A stretch of DNA of 64,000 bases from Aldrovandia affinis (taxonomy: Eukaryota; Chordata; Actinopteri; Notacanthiformes; Halosauridae), in NCBI GenBank assembly GCA_029706075.1, contig JAINUG010000048.1, forward strand, positions 1,364,001 to 1,428,000, given 5' to 3'. The position numbers and the translations under genes were made by a program. The notes under the pieces were generated by a model. That model searched no databases. It saw nothing but the letters and a program-made list of their open reading frames with translations, and was not told the DNA's origin. Shown one piece after another: positions 1 through 49,019 of the stretch; within the stretch, counting starts at the first letter, position 1; the number at the start of each line of letters is the position of its first letter.

Positions 1-755
1 TAGTTTTACTGCTTCTACAGTGATGTAAGTATAGAGAGGGTTGCGAATAACTCTCTGTACTGTCCCTGATGTCCTCGGAATATCGTTTTTTGGTATAGCC
101 ACATTTTCATACAATTTGGGAACTGAATTCAACTGTAAGACAGTTTGATATTTGAACTGACTCCTTACAAAGTATGATTTTTCCACTTTTAGAGTCTGGA
201 AGGGAATATGAGCAATTGTTTACCTTGGCATGTGCAGCTTTTATGGGTTTCATTCCGGAGTTGATCCCCATAGATAACATGTCCTGAGGAAAAAATGTTG
301 AACGACTATGCAGCAATGTGTATTATATAGGACCAGGGTTGGACGACACTGTGATGGAGTGTGGTAAGCGAAGCGGTGTGGAGCGTGTGATGTCTGCTCT
401 TGATTTCCACAAACGATAGGTGTACACCAAGGAAAGTCAATCTCATTGCCACTGTGGGCATAGGGGAACAACAGGCCACCCTCTGGCAGATGCACACAGT
501 AATCACCTCCCTGTCCTTTTTAAACACAACCTCCCGCTGCCACTTGGAATGCTGTAAGTCTTATTTTTCTCCCCTTCCACGCATCCAGCATCTACCTCTG
601 TGATGCTGCAGGGGACAGCCAATGGGAATAGGACATGGATTTTCAGTTCACCCAATCAGAATATTGGATTTAATTTCTACGCAACCATATTGAGCAAATG
701 GGTTCCCAGCCTAATTATTTGAGGGGAATGGAGATTTCTTAATGGTAACAGTTTA

Positions 756-789
<34 letters not shown>

Positions 790-3700
790 ACACCCCCTTG
801 CCACTTTGAGCCCATTAATGCTTTTCCAGGGGCTTTGCCTATTTTTTCAGATTAAATATTATGTTTATGTTGTACATGAAAAAAGAAGGGACTCAAAACA
901 ACCAACTGGTCACTCAGAGCTCAGTTGATCCGATGTAGGTGCTGTAACACTCTTTGAGAGGATGGATGTTCTGCTGCCAGGGGGTGCCTACATCAGCTCG
1001 CCTACATGCGCAGCAAGGCTTGAAACTGATCAACTGGCATTTCTTAATAGTAGTTAGCTGTCTATATACATTACTTCAGCATCATAGCTTTCCTCACTTT
1101 TAATTAAAAAATATGGCATGATGGCATTAGCGATTTGAGGTGATTGCGCCAGGTGTGCGTAGGGTTTTTTTTGTTTTTGTAATCTCTTGTGCCGTTTAAT
1201 GAGTTTTGCATTAACGGACACGTGAACTGTGCACAGCGGATGCACTCGCCCAATGGACTCTGAACATGAACAAAGCATACATGTACATTGTCTGCTTGTG
1301 TTCCTAGGTATTGATTAAACCATTTGTTTGAATATTACACAAGTTGACACCAAAAATATTTCTTTTCTTTTTTAATATAAACATAATCACTGTACAATAA
1401 AAGCAAATTTGCAAACCTTTTCAACTCCCAAGAATGCTTGAATTGATACATTTGCTCATGTGATCGTTCTATTTTTTGTGTAAGTATGTTGTCACATGAA
1501 AAGAAGATATAAGGCCACTGACTGAAAGGGCTCAATTTGCACAGTTTTTTTGGCTGAGCATTTCATTCATGGGGACGGATTAACTTATTCAGGCATCTCT
1601 TTTCAAAACTAAATTAGCTCAGTTCTGTGTTCCATTCATTTGTTCTTTCGTTTTCAAAAATAGACAACTATATTTAAATCGGAACATTAAAATAAACTCA
1701 AACTGGAAGTCTCCACATATTCTGAACATAATTCACGGCGCAAGTGAATATTCAGATTTCCGGTCTTCATTCTCACTGGTGTAACTTGATCATGTGCCAT
1801 CACTGCGTCAGAAAAGGTTGACATTCAGGGCATTCCTCTAAAATGCCTTTGCATCCTGTAACTTTTACTGCTTTTGAAGCCAAACGATTCAACTGACCTA
1901 CATTGTCTGAGTCTGAGCACAAATCGACAAAGCTTAGCTTTTTTGTGTAATTTCTCTGAATATGTCAGTGGGGGAAGGCGTTTGAGAAGAAATGCATTTT
2001 CTGAGATGGATGGTGTGTTTCTTTCAGTGCTCTTTCCTTTACTGACACGTTCTGTCAAGTCTCGCCTCCACCCTGTTCATTTTTCTTTCTCTTTCTTTCT
2101 CTTTCGGGGTTGTCCTTCCTCTAACTACTGCGGTCGATTAAGATGGTGAAAACGGTGAGAACAGAAAAACATGCGTGCACAAACACACACACACACACAC
2201 ACACAGCGCCTTTCACTTGCATTCAGTGTCTTGTTCTTGTTAATCCTGTTTTCAGTGCAGATTCTTTCATTTGATTTTGATTTTACTTTATATTTTAAAG
2301 AAACAATATATTAATGACTTTTTAAATGTACTCGTTCAAAAGAAATAAAGAATGTTCTGATCAGTATTATATATAGGGCTTGGAAGTTTTCCAATTTATT
2401 TCAATATACCCTTTTTTACTGTGAAAATTTGTAATTTCTTGACAGATTTTTGCTGTGAAAAGGTATTAGCATCTGTATCAGGGGGTCCTTAGGGGTAATT
2501 ACAGGTGGAACGCCAGCCCACATGTATCCAACTGCAAATGGTCAAGGCTTTGAATTTTGGCTTTAAACAATGGTAGTTTAAACCCTGGGTCTCGTTTTGC
2601 CAAGCACACCAGCTCAAGCCACAAACAATTTTTCCATGCCATGTGCATTTCCTAACAGGAAAAAACTGTTCTTTAGTTGAACGCATCAGGGCTGTGGATT
2701 TGACTCATGAAAGCACCTGTAGCCATTACACGCAAATGAGGTTTGTTCTCTCAGGATTTTAGCCTTGTGTGTTGATGGGAGGTGTTGGTCACATTAGAGC
2801 ATTGGGGAGTTTGCATAGGTCCCGCCGTGTCATTGAGGACTATACTGTAGTAGTGCATGCATCTGTGCTCTCACTGCTGTTCCAGCCCCTTTCTGTTCAC
2901 CTGACTAACTATTCCAACTGAAATAGGTCCCAGGCCTCCGGACGCCATGTGCGTGTGATGTGGGGGGAAGACAATTAGCGTCGCGCAGTACCCTGGAAGC
3001 ACTCCCCACCAAGGTAAAAGTGCCCCCGACGACGCCTGCGCCTCGTTAATGCACCCCCCCTTCCCCCACGAACATACATTTCCTTTGTCGATCGTACACT
3101 TCCGTTGGCATTTGCAATGCCGTGCCCTAAGAATGCTCCAAAACACAGCAAAAGTGAGTGCTCACATTCACATGTATGGAGTCATCGCACACGCACATGG
3201 CGACAGGCCAGTTCGGTGAAGCCGTGACCCTCGTGCCTCAGCAGCAGACCGCCGTGCTTTATGTGTGTGTGTGCACGCACTTGAGCACGCGAGTTGGAAC
3301 GTGGTGAGTTGAGACTTCTCAGATCTGACTGCTGGTGACATCATCATCTACCGCCGTTTCCGCCGTCCCTCCCCCCAGCCCCTGCTCGCCGTACACAACG
3401 CTCGCCGCCGCCAACCTGGTTCTGGTTCTGATCAGCCTTTTGCAACAGCAGCCCAACTGCCCAGGTCTATGTTTTTTGGTTTTTTACAGCACAAGACTGA
3501 ATTCCCTGTAGGGGGTAATGGGGCGTAAGTGTGTGGTCTCTGGTGACTCATCTACTTGAGAGAGTAGGGCTTTCTGCAAAGAGCAGTGTAAAAGGTACTT
3601 ACTTTTTAGACCTGGTTTGACCCCTAATTGAATTTGCCCAAGCTATTAATTTGGACCCAAAAATATCCCCAATGAAGCACTCATCCAATGATCTGGCTCT

Positions 3701-6700
3701 AAAGGTACCTTTTTGTCATCCTTGTGAATTGATAGACTAAATTCTCTATATGCTGGGAGGAAATCTGGGAGTAAGTTGCATAAATATGCAGCAAGGATAT
3801 ATTGGGTTGTAGTGCACTGTAATCCCTATGCAGTCCTTATTGTCCTTTACAAAAACGTCCCGTAGGACAGGCCTGCGAGCCTTAGAATCAGGCCAATGTA
3901 TCAAGTTTCCAAATGGTCGTGCTTGGGATGTTTTTGTATAGGTAGCGTCAACGATTGGGGGAAGTTGCAGGAGGTGTTGCATCGGCTTGTTTTGTGGTAT
4001 GTGTGTTTGTGAAGCGATTCAGTTGAGATTCACAAACGCGCGCACACACGGCACACACACCCACACACGCGTGCACACTACACTACTGAGGTGTTCCACC
4101 TGTGCTCTGAACAGCTGTGCGGCGCATTGCTGTAGGGAGGCTGAGATGAGACGGGGTGGTCCCCTCTTTCTGTGTCGGGATCTCTGCTTCACCCCCGCCA
4201 AAGGAGCAGGGATGGAAGGTGAGTAAACGATGCATGGGTCACCAGTTCCAGTCCATCCCTTCCCGTTCCAGACACGCAACACACACACACACCTCACAGG
4301 TACCCCCATCCCCACTGGTACTGGAGGGCAATGTTCCAGCAGGCTTCCTGGGTTTTTATGAAATTGGGAGCCGCTTTGAACCTGTTGCTCAATGGACTGT
4401 AGTCAGCTGTGGTTTTAGAGCGGACTGGAGTGACTCCCTTTAGCCTGCATTTCAACCAGAGGATTGCTCTGTTGAACACCTTTTTGTCATGAAGCCCTGA
4501 GCTTTATAAGACATTTGTTTTACACTTGTCAGATTTGCATGTATTTTTAGCTTTCTTCAATTTACACCAAAGCTTGACTAGATGCGCTAGTCCTACAGTT
4601 TGTTAACTTTTGTACTGAGGCTCAGAGGACTCCACAAGTGGCAGAGTTTGCAGTTGAATATTGCACTTCAATTCATTCCAATGCCAGTATACATTTTTAT
4701 GTCATCCTGAGTTTGAACCTCAGTAGGTCATCGTGGAGCAAAGGGGTGTGTTGGGATGCAGTATTGCTTGGCTCATTGGTGAGCAAGAGAATTGGCAATC
4801 CTTGTCCTGAAAACAATACTGAAAATTATTCCAACCTTATTTGCCTTGTCGGGACATGGTCACCGTCTGGTCCTACTCCACATGTATAGAGCCGTTACAC
4901 TGCATTTATGTAGTAGATGCTCTTACCTAAAGTGACTTACAAAACAAAGTATATACAGTAGGAGGCTTAAGGCTTATCGGCTTATTATAAATTTAAACTA
5001 TTTGGTTCACAATTGATGTTCCGGTTAATGTGCTGCAAATTGTGCATTTAAAGAAAATCCTCAAGTATTAGACATGAATTGTATAAGAGGTTGAAGGAAC
5101 GTAAGATTGGTCCAGTGGTGTTTTGTGGGTTTGTGACATTTTCCTTCATTTTAGCCTAGAGACAAGGATCCTGCGCTTCATATTGTTCTCCAAAGAGGTT
5201 TTTCCATTTTGAAAAAGAAAATACAATTCTTCAAGTAAAAATACAGCATTACCAGGAATTCTAAAGATGTAACATTTTCTCTTGCGTGAGCGAGCGAGCG
5301 GCGTGTGTGGGGTGGGTGGGGTGTAGCTTGCAGTTTGGTGTATGTACGGTTGTTTTAAACAGGTTTATGAGGACAGTACCATACCTAAACTCAGAGCAAA
5401 TGGACAATCCTTTTACTTTGTCACATTGACATTGTTTTCATACACACTTTGTATGGCCTGCTTGGTATATCCAAATAAATGATTACTTTTTCAAAACGAT
5501 TCTCAAGCTGTACTTGTATCATTCCACCTACACTCTTGGATCTTGGTGTTGCATTGGGTTCTCTTTTTTCTTTTTCTTTTCCCTTAAAGGTATACTAAAG
5601 CGATTTGATGCCATTGGTCAGTGGTGGGGCAACTTCCTAAACAAAAGCACTGGAACACATACAAACTGCAATCTTTTGCCACACCGGCCTCTGGCAGTAG
5701 TTGTTCCTGTACACCACTTACTTTTCTTTTTCCAAAATAAACTATAACGCTAGCTATGGAACCTGAAAGCAAAACAATAAACATTGAACATGAAAGGTAC
5801 TTAGACAGATATAGAAAACATGTAAACATTGGAGAGGTGTTTTTGAGATTGCTCAGCTCAGTTTATTGGGACTGATGCTGAGATGGCATCTTTCCTTGGC
5901 AGGTGAGCAAAGGCCGCTTAGCGTTTGCTAGGATAGATATCACTTGTAATAAGCCTACCTTGGCACGTTTCTGCAGTTGCAATGGCTACGGCCAAGCAGT
6001 GGCTGATCAGCACACTTGCCACGGCTGACTAGATCTAGCTGTAATAATTTGTTTGGGTCTGCAAATTTGTGAATGCCTAAATACCAGTATAATACATGCA
6101 GAATCAAGTGCATATATGCACGATTTTCCTTTCCATAAAAGGATTGCTTGACATTTCTCACTAACGGTTATAAATGGACCATAGTCTCATATTGCTAGAT
6201 GACCAAAGAACTGGAGGCACTTGTCATGTGTTTGCTAACACTGCCTCTAGTGCAGTGATGTCAAATCGATTAGTGTACCTTTAAAAGTTGTTATAAGGGT
6301 ATTTGTGAATGATTAACTAATAAGCAGTTTTAATATTGCATTCCATTCATGTCTCAAGCAGCTTAAAGATGCCATGGAACAATTGAACCACTATTTGATA
6401 ATGAAACCCAACAAGAGTTTTTGGCTTGACATACCAGCCACACATCAAGTAGACAGCCATTACCTGGCACATTTAAGTTCTCAGTGTATCCAGCCGAATG
6501 CTATACATCTTGAGGAACCTTGGTTCACTTTAACAAAACAATGGTAACATTTATTCACACAACCATCAAAAGTGAAATGTGATTATAATTACTTTTGGTG
6601 ACCTTTTGCGATTGTCCTTTATTGAGCAGTGTATATCTACTGTTTTTTGTAATAAATATAAGAAGGCTGTTGGCTCTGGGCAAATTTTCCATATTAGGGG

Positions 6701-7255
6701 GGAATCATTTTAAGAGTACCCCATTGTCAGTATAGAATCAAGTTCCAAATTATACACTGCTTGTGTGATAGGGCAGCTCTTGACTTTACACGTAAAACTC
6801 ACTTCAGTCTCGCTCATCTGCGTTCAGCGCTGCGCTACATTGCTACGTTAGCATCAGAAGGCATGATGTGACTTTTTCGTCCCACAGCTTCTGCTGTCTG
6901 TCAGCCTATGAAGTCTCCTAGTCCTCACCTGCTAGAAGCCCCAAGTGGGGGAGGGGTGGAGGTCAATAGCGCCTCTCAAACTCACACTAGCCTACAGTAC
7001 AAGTCAATCAATTAAATCACAATAACATTGCAACCAAATGGGCCCCTGATCTCGTAACACACACAAGCAAATGGAAATATCTCAATAGCTACTAATATAC
7101 AGCTGCAATTTTGCCTGGTTTAAAATATAATGATAAATGAAAAACGAATCTGTACACCACCAAGGTGAAATGGTTTAGTCTCTTGACCCTGCATTGATGG
7201 GCAATTGTTAGTCACACAAACAATCGTGTCACACACATTGAAGTACGTTGCCAAA
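1..7255. other. Intergenic, no gene recognised
   Basis: No open frame here shows a recognisable domain or spliced homology. It holds a TA microsatellite (about 752-789), a CA repeat (2182-2205), a CA-rich patch (4038-4080) and a GC-rich patch with CGCC runs (about 3000-3450). There is also a faint SINE-like fragment near 4893-4950. The GC-rich patch could be regulatory, but nothing in it identifies a promoter or exon. Confidence 0.6.
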
Positions 7256-7331
7256 ATGAAAAGATCAAAGCCTTTGGGATTTCAGTTTATAAAAAAGAGA
7301 AAAGAAGAGGAGAAACACGCCAAAGATAAAG
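7256..7331 (+). pseudogene. Possible first coding exon of a hAT-type transposase (ZMYM1-like), orphaned
   Basis: The ATG opens a lysine-rich 25-codon peptide (MKRSKPLGFQFIKKRKEEEK and so on) ending G|GTATGTG, a good donor. Fish hAT/ZMYM1-like transposase genes often begin with a short exon of this KRKKPSG-F-KKRKEEE character. No following exon with a zinc finger or hAT dimerisation domain is seen. This is a resemblance from memory, so the call is tentative. Confidence 0.4.
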
Positions 7332-8011
7332 GTATGTGTTATGTCATTTCATCATGAACATTGTTACGTTTTGGAGTAGTCTTGTAAATAATCGTGCTAG
7401 CTAGGCATTGCATCAAATGCTATACTAAAATGAATGCTAGCTAGTAGCTCAAGCATTTAGCTAACATTACACTGCCTATAATGATGCTGAACTTTCTCTA
7501 AAAAACACCTTTCTTGACTATCATCATGAACATTTTCTGTAAATGTTTTAGGGTAATAATAGCACTATACTGCATCAGTATAAGCTTCCTACTAGCTAGT
7601 TAACATGCATATAGTCCAGCTAAACTAGCAGCAAAACAGCAGAAGCTATCTTAAGTCTGGTTTGTGCATAATGAACTTTCAGACACATTGAGCCAGACTC
7701 AGCCAGTATTGAGAAGGTGCAACTCCGCTGTGTTCAATTTCGTTTTAATTGTGTGCACCTTCCATTTTTACATTAACGTGCAATATGTTTCAGTGTTCTT
7801 ATTTATTGTCTTGGACAGCACCTCCTTATTTTTGTTCATTTTAAAAGAATCATGTTTTAAAAAAAGAATTAAAATCATTTTTATTTATCTATTGTTCAAT
7901 TTAAATTTGTTATTTGTATATATCTTGGATTTTTACAATTTAGTATTTCTTTGTCTATTAGTATATTTTCTTCAAATAAAATGGGTGCCTATTGCGCCTT
8001 GTTACAACATA

Positions 8012-8547
8012 CAGTACCAGTCAAAAGTTTGATTACACCTTCCATCTGGACTACGGCTAAGCGGGCACTCCTTCATTCTTGAGCAAGATAACGACCCGAA
8101 ACACACCTTGAAGTTGTGCAAGAACTATCTGGTGAAGGGGGAACGTGAAGGACAACTCAAACTAAGGACCTGGCCTGCCCACTGTCCAGACCTCAATCCC
8201 AAAGAACTTGTATGGGATGAACTGGACAGAACAGCCAAAGCAAAGCAACCCACAAGTGCCTCTGGGAATTGCTGCAGGAGAGCTGGGAAGACATATCGGG
8301 TGATTTCCTGCTGAAACGTATTAAACGAATGGCCCGTGTTTGTGAGGCTGTTGCACAGCAAAGGGTGGCTATTTTGAGGAATCCAAGATTCAATTTCGAA
8401 CATTGCATTGATGTTACTTTTGTTTATCGTTACATGCATTTTTTGTAATTTTCTAGTATTTAAAGAAACTTATATGGTGCAAAACATTGTCAATTATGAG
8501 ATAAACCTAGTTTCCAGCAGGTGTACTCAAACTTTTGACTGGTACTG
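8012..8547 (+). mobile_element. Tc1-like element, internally deleted, both ends present
   Basis: The ends are inverted copies: CAGTACCAGTCAAAAGTTTG at 8012 and its reverse complement (TIR terminus) ending at 8547, flanked by TA on both sides. Inside is only the 3' part of a transposase on the plus strand, with the second catalytic Asp region (DNDPKHT) and the third (DLNPKELVWDELD, normally NPIEHLWDEL). The N-terminal DNA-binding half is gone, so it cannot encode a working transposase. Confidence 0.85.
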
Positions 8548-9500
8548 TAGGTACTTGTTTTGCATGGCCTTCCTGGGGCTTGGTGGGGGAGGGGGCGGTG
8601 ACTGGGCACCAAGTGAGCCAGTGGTGGTGTTATTACAACCATTTATAACATATTTTCCAGGCATTACAAGATCTATTTTGCTAATGAGTGTGGCACAGGA
8701 CAAATCACAGATGCATATTCAAATTTTGGTTTTAATGACATTTGTAAATACTGGAAGAGATTTGGATTTTTAACCCATTTTTGAGGTAAAAATGTTGGCG
8801 CCATAATTGAAGTATGTGAAATTTGTAGTGAGATTTAATGAGATTTTCATGAGCCACCCCCTTTAAGAGGTTCCTCAGGGACCTTACAAGGCGTAGTTTT
8901 ATTCAACGACTACAAGAAAGATGATGAATGTGCGGTCAAGCAGTCTTGTACCATCACAATAGCCCAATTCGAAAGTTACCCCTTAAGCCCTCAAATCCTT
9001 GGCTTCTCTTGACAAAGATAAAGTGACGGTGACTTTAGGCTAAGGGGGTATCCCAGAAATCATTGCAAACTTCCCGCAACCACCATGATCCATGAACGAC
9101 CTGCCTCCCAGACAGCTGGTGGCAATCGTGCAGAATTACTTTCTGGTATGCAGACCTCTACATAAAACACAGAAAAGGTGAAACAATAATCCCCACAACA
9201 ACAGAGATATAATTAAAAATATATATTATTTTACTTAGCTGGTAGGTGTTTGTATTACAAGGCAACTGCCATCAGGTACACAACATGTATTTCTGGATGT
9301 ATTAAAAACTGAAAAACATCCACTGTCTTTCACAGTATTTGATTCATACTTTCCAAGTAGCTCATCACAGCAGACTATTTGCCCCAGGGTGGTATCGAAT
9401 TCAGATCGTGGATGCATCATTTCTGTTATAATCAATATGTGTATAAATTACCATCTCGGAAACTGCAATTCCCAGATGTATTGTGAGACACGTACTGTAG

Positions 9501-9671
9501 GTCTGCAGGTATTTGCTCCAACCATGCACAACACCACCTGATTTCGAATAATTTGTTTACCTCCTTGGTCCAGGAAGTGAGCTAATTTGTGAAATCAGGT
9601 GGCGTAGTGCGTGGTTGGAGCAAATACCTACAGACACTGCAGACCTCGAGGCCTGGATTTGAATACCCCTG
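9501..9671 (-). mobile_element. Foldback/MITE fragment, probably hAT-derived
   Basis: Two arms of about 29 bases (9501-9529 and 9607-9635) are inverted copies built round GGTATTTGCTCCAACC, with a 77-base loop. Read on the minus strand, the element opens CAGGGGTATTCAAATCC at 9671, a typical fish hAT MITE start. The other terminus is not recognisable. Confidence 0.5.
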
Positions 9672-9899
9672 GTTTAAGGGGTAACTTTGGAATTTGTCCA
9701 ATAGCATGAGTTGTGCCAGATGGAAACGGGTGTTTCTGTGTTTACAAAGAGAAGGGGTGTGTGTGTGCAGAAGAAGGGATACCAAGGGTAACAGGTGCAT
9801 TAAATGGTCATTACGTTTTAGCACCTTTAGGGGCGTGTCTGGCGTGTGCTACCCTTTAAGAAAAAAACGAACCACAGGGATAGGCCAGCCAGTATGTCA

Positions 9900-10202
9900 G
9901 CCCCGCCTATCTAACCTTTTTAGGATTAGAATCCGATACCCGGAGGACGAGCGTCTCATACTTAGCTGGGTGTGGTCACGTGCACCACTTTTGACCAGCA
10001 AGGAGCACTGGCTAGCAGAACTTGGGGAGCTGCATCTCCGCACAGGGCGCCTTGCTCACTCCTGAAACGCTAAGTGTCCCGGAACCCTTGGAGGGTTTAC
10101 TTGTTTGCGTCCCAGTGCGTGTATCCGCAATTAACAGGTGTATACCGTCATTTTTTACAAATAAAGTTAACGGGGTGCTAGAAGCCCAACCGAGGCGACA
10201 AA
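9900..10202 (+). promoter_or_regulatory. Candidate actn3 promoter and 5' UTR with CArG box
   Basis: A perfect CArG box, CCTTTTTAGG, lies at 9915-9924, 280 bases before the ATG. A CACGTG E-box lies near 9977 and a CAGGTG E-box near 10134. SRF and MyoD-family factors bind such motifs in muscle genes. No TATA box is clear and the transcription start cannot be placed. This is inference from motifs and position only. Confidence 0.45.
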
Positions 10203-45615
<35,413 letters not shown>

Positions 45616-47465
45616 AAGCCCCCTTTCCCTCCCTCCTCCACTTCCTGCCCCACCCCCCTCCACACCCCACTCTGCCCCACCCTCCCAGCTCCAAAGCACT
45701 GTCCAGAGAACACAAGGGTGTGGGGGCGGGGGGGAGCAATTTTTGCTCAGATACCAGACTGGTCAGACTAAATTCCCCACCCCCTCCACTCTGTCACATC
45801 AGTTATGATATCTGGTCACATGTAGTCACATCCACCACTTCCAGGACAAGATAAATGCGTGTTATGAGGACCCATTTTTTTGGTTCGGCCATTCTTCTAA
45901 ATTTCCGAGTGATGCAAAAATTGAGACCAGTGCAAACTGTACTGCAATTTACTTCTACCTTTTAATCCCCAAATTCCAACTCCCAGAATTTTCCTGTGGC
46001 AGTTCTGAGCAGTACCTTCCCCTCCCTCCCCCTCTCCCCTCTCCCCTTTTAAAAGACATATTTTTGTGGAGAAAGAAAACGAGACAAATTGTTCTTTGAA
46101 TAAGGTTGGATGTGGATGTGGATGATGATGATGATGATGATGATGATTATTATTATTATTTTTGCAGATGCATGCTATGTTCGTTGTAGAAATGCTGTCC
46201 CATGTGAAATTTCTCCCCCAGTCCCCCGTCACCCATCCCAAACACATGCGATTATGTTATGGTGCACTGCTACACGTCAAGGGTCCCAGTGCTTCTCAAA
46301 CCCATGTCTAGAGTACATCCATCTTCTCAGCCCTCAGCTGGTTTTGAAAACGAGTACTCTGCCAATGCATTGCATTCTCAAAACATTGCCGTAACATTTT
46401 GGCAACATTTTGACATTACCACAATGGTAAAGAAGTGTTGAGAGTAGATTCTACTAAGTTAGCAGGGTGATGGCTCAGTGGTATTAGAGTTAATTTCTAT
46501 GTCAGGTCCTGGGTCTTCAAATATAGCAATGTTTTTGTATGTTTTTGAAAATTGACTGAGGGTCAGCTTGGACCCAAAACCTATAAGTTTGGTGGGTGTC
46601 CCGAGGAGACAAGGAGGAAGGGAGAAGACCCCCATTCTATGCTGACCAGGAAAACTACTGATTTATAAAGAGTAAATAATACATTCAGTGGATAGGGAGG
46701 AGCACAATTAGAATGAGGAAATACAGCCCCCTCCCCCACTTCACACAATAAAACAGCACAATGGAGGGGCCATGGGAGTTGGGCTATCATTTAAGGGGAA
46801 ATGTGGATTAGACTCATGGTTTTGGCAAGTTACTCAACTGAAAACAGTTTGGTGAAAAACGGTTTTGAATATGACCAGATAGACAGATGGTACCTCCAGA
46901 ACTGACCAATAGACACCTCTTACCCCCCACAGGTAGAATCTGAGCAATCTGAAACTCTTATCCATCCCTTAATAATGGCACTGTAGACTGGAAGGGTGGA
47001 GGAACAGTCCTGTTAACTTAAACTGCAGTTGTGCAATGCACGTTTCAGAGAGTATGAGTAAAAAGGATTTAGGCAGGAGAGAGGAATTGATTGGATGGAA
47101 ACCCAGGAAAACAGCCATTCCTCTCTGTGAATGCGGGATTGAAGGTTGCCTCTTTCATTTAGATGGATTGATCATGGGCAGGCTTAGAGCCACTGTTGAT
47201 GCAGAAGGTGAAAACGGGGCGGAAATTTATTTAACTCCAGCATTAACTGAATCAGTTGAGCTCAGGACAGCCTGGGTATTTTCATGTTGCTGCGATCTTC
47301 TGCCCCCTTTCACTTGTATGTGACTCTCCACCCCCTTTCCTCAAGTCATTTTCTCATAAATGCACTGCCCCACCCCCCTGCCCCCAACATCCATGCCCAA
47401 GAATCGCTTGCACACAGTCCGTTCAGAAAGAAATGACATTTCTGAATAAAAAACGAAACTGGATT
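45616..47465 (+). other. actn3 3' UTR region with candidate poly(A) signals
   Basis: After the TAA come a C/CT-rich stretch and a GAT/ATT repeat (46120-46163). AATAAA occurs at about 46747-46752 and again at 47445-47450. Either could end the transcript. No other gene is visible in this stretch. Confidence 0.5.
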
Positions 47466-48239
47466 AAAATATGTCATTAGTGTATGACTTTATTTCCACA
47501 ACTTGAAGTGCATGAACTACACACCAGGTGTCAGTGTACAACAAGCGACGCACAACCGGCACCAGGAGGAGACTGATGCTTGCACAGGTCTCTGAAGAAA
47601 TGGACGGGAAGTTAAATCACTCCCACCAAAACTATGGTGTGACTCATCTAGTAAAGGTTGGGTTTCACACAGCAGCCATGTTGGGAGTCCATGATCAGGT
47701 CCAGCTATCCTGCCACCAGAGCACTACTGTCCAATAACTACTGTAAAAATAATTATCCAACTACAATCAATGAGGTGTTTGGGGGTTCAAGCTCTGGTGT
47801 AGCTTTGCAGGGAAATAATGGTTTCACAGGTCTGCAGGTTTCACAGGTCTTCCCATCCAAAGACCCAGAAAATGTTTTGAAGACATAAGTCTTAACTCTG
47901 AAGTGCAAAACAGACACTAAAGACAGGTGTGGTGTTTTTTCATATTGACTGAAATTACAAAAATTCATGGACAAAAACACAGAAAATTACTTTGACAACA
48001 TGACAATGTATGTTATGGAAAATGATAAAAAATGACTATATAGTCTTACATCTCAATTTGAATAATATCTAAAGTTTTTTTATATACAAATTGAGGAACG
48101 GCACTAAAAATTAAAAAGGTAAAGCTAAATTCAAGGTAAGAACACATTGAAAATGGGTTGGAAGACATTGTTTTAATGACCAAAAAATCCTCCCAGATTG
48201 CACATTTAGCTCAAGCCCAATTCCTTGATTAAGTGATGT

Positions 48240-48510
48240 GCCCCATGGAACATACCCTGATCTTGACTGTGGATGGGAGTCCTTTAAGACAATGCACAAT
48301 CGGCGTAATAACATCACCCAGGGAGGAAGGGATGTTCCCCGCCTCCTTGCAAATGAACAATCTCCTCTAGACAATCAGGCAGTTGCAGTCTGGAGCTGCT
48401 GGAGTGCATGGAGTGGTGGAGTGCATGCTAGTGAGTGCTCACTTGAATTGATAGAGAATGTTGCAGCTATGAGACAGGCCTACAAATTCCAGATTGGGAG
48501 GAAGGTCAAA
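48240..48510 (+). repeat. Degenerate tRNA-type SINE body
   Basis: GGATGGGAGTCC, ACAATGCACAATCGGCG and CACCCAGGGAGGAAGGGATG follow the order of a common fish SINE body, ending TACAAATTCCAGATTGGGAG. It shares about 75 bases with the relic at 43949. Confidence 0.55.
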
Positions 48511-48885
48511 ATAAAAGTGATCACCAAAAGTGCACTGCAAAGTGCTATAGGAATGGATAAATATGAATTGTACAGACAAAATGAATTAAAGACAAGCATT
48601 TTTGGGGGGGAATGTACATGCCACAAGTTTAAAACATGACTATACAAGACATTGATTGAACCCTTATTGCTTAAAAGCACAAAAAATAACTAAATTTGCA
48701 ATACTTTTTTATCTTAGCCACCCATATTATTTTTATTAGTTTCTTCCCCTCCCCCTCCCCTCCCCCCCTCCCCTGTAATTTCCCCTCACTCCAACATTCA
48801 TGCCCCGCAGTGACTTTGTTATGTTCAGAAATAACATGAAATTAAAAAAATGATACATATGATATGATATATATGATATGTATAA

Positions 48886-49019
48886 TGCCCTGCGATGGAT
48901 TGGCGACCTGTCCAGGGTGTATTCCTGCCTCTCGCCCGGAACGCATTCTGGGATAGGCTCCAGCCCCCCGCGACCCTGACTAGGAATAAGCGGCTTAGAT
49001 AATGGATGGATGGATGGAT
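48886..49019 (+). repeat. LINE 3' tail with TGGA repeat
   Basis: GCCCTGCGATGGATTGGCGA, CCTGTCCAGGGTGTATTCCT and GGATAGGCTCCAGCCCCCCG lead to ATAAGCGGCTTAGATAATGG and a TGGA run. This is a well-known fish LINE/SINE tail. It lies between the two genes. Confidence 0.75.

Noticed and set aside
3000-3450. GC-rich patch that might be a CpG-island promoter or exon
   Set aside because: No open frame with homology, no splice signals in a coherent order, and the CG content is local; left as unassigned.
7664-8032. 122-codon plus-strand frame rich in Phe/Leu/Ile
   Set aside because: AT-rich sequence gives a hydrophobic frame by chance; it runs into the Tc1 terminal repeat and shows no recognisable family.
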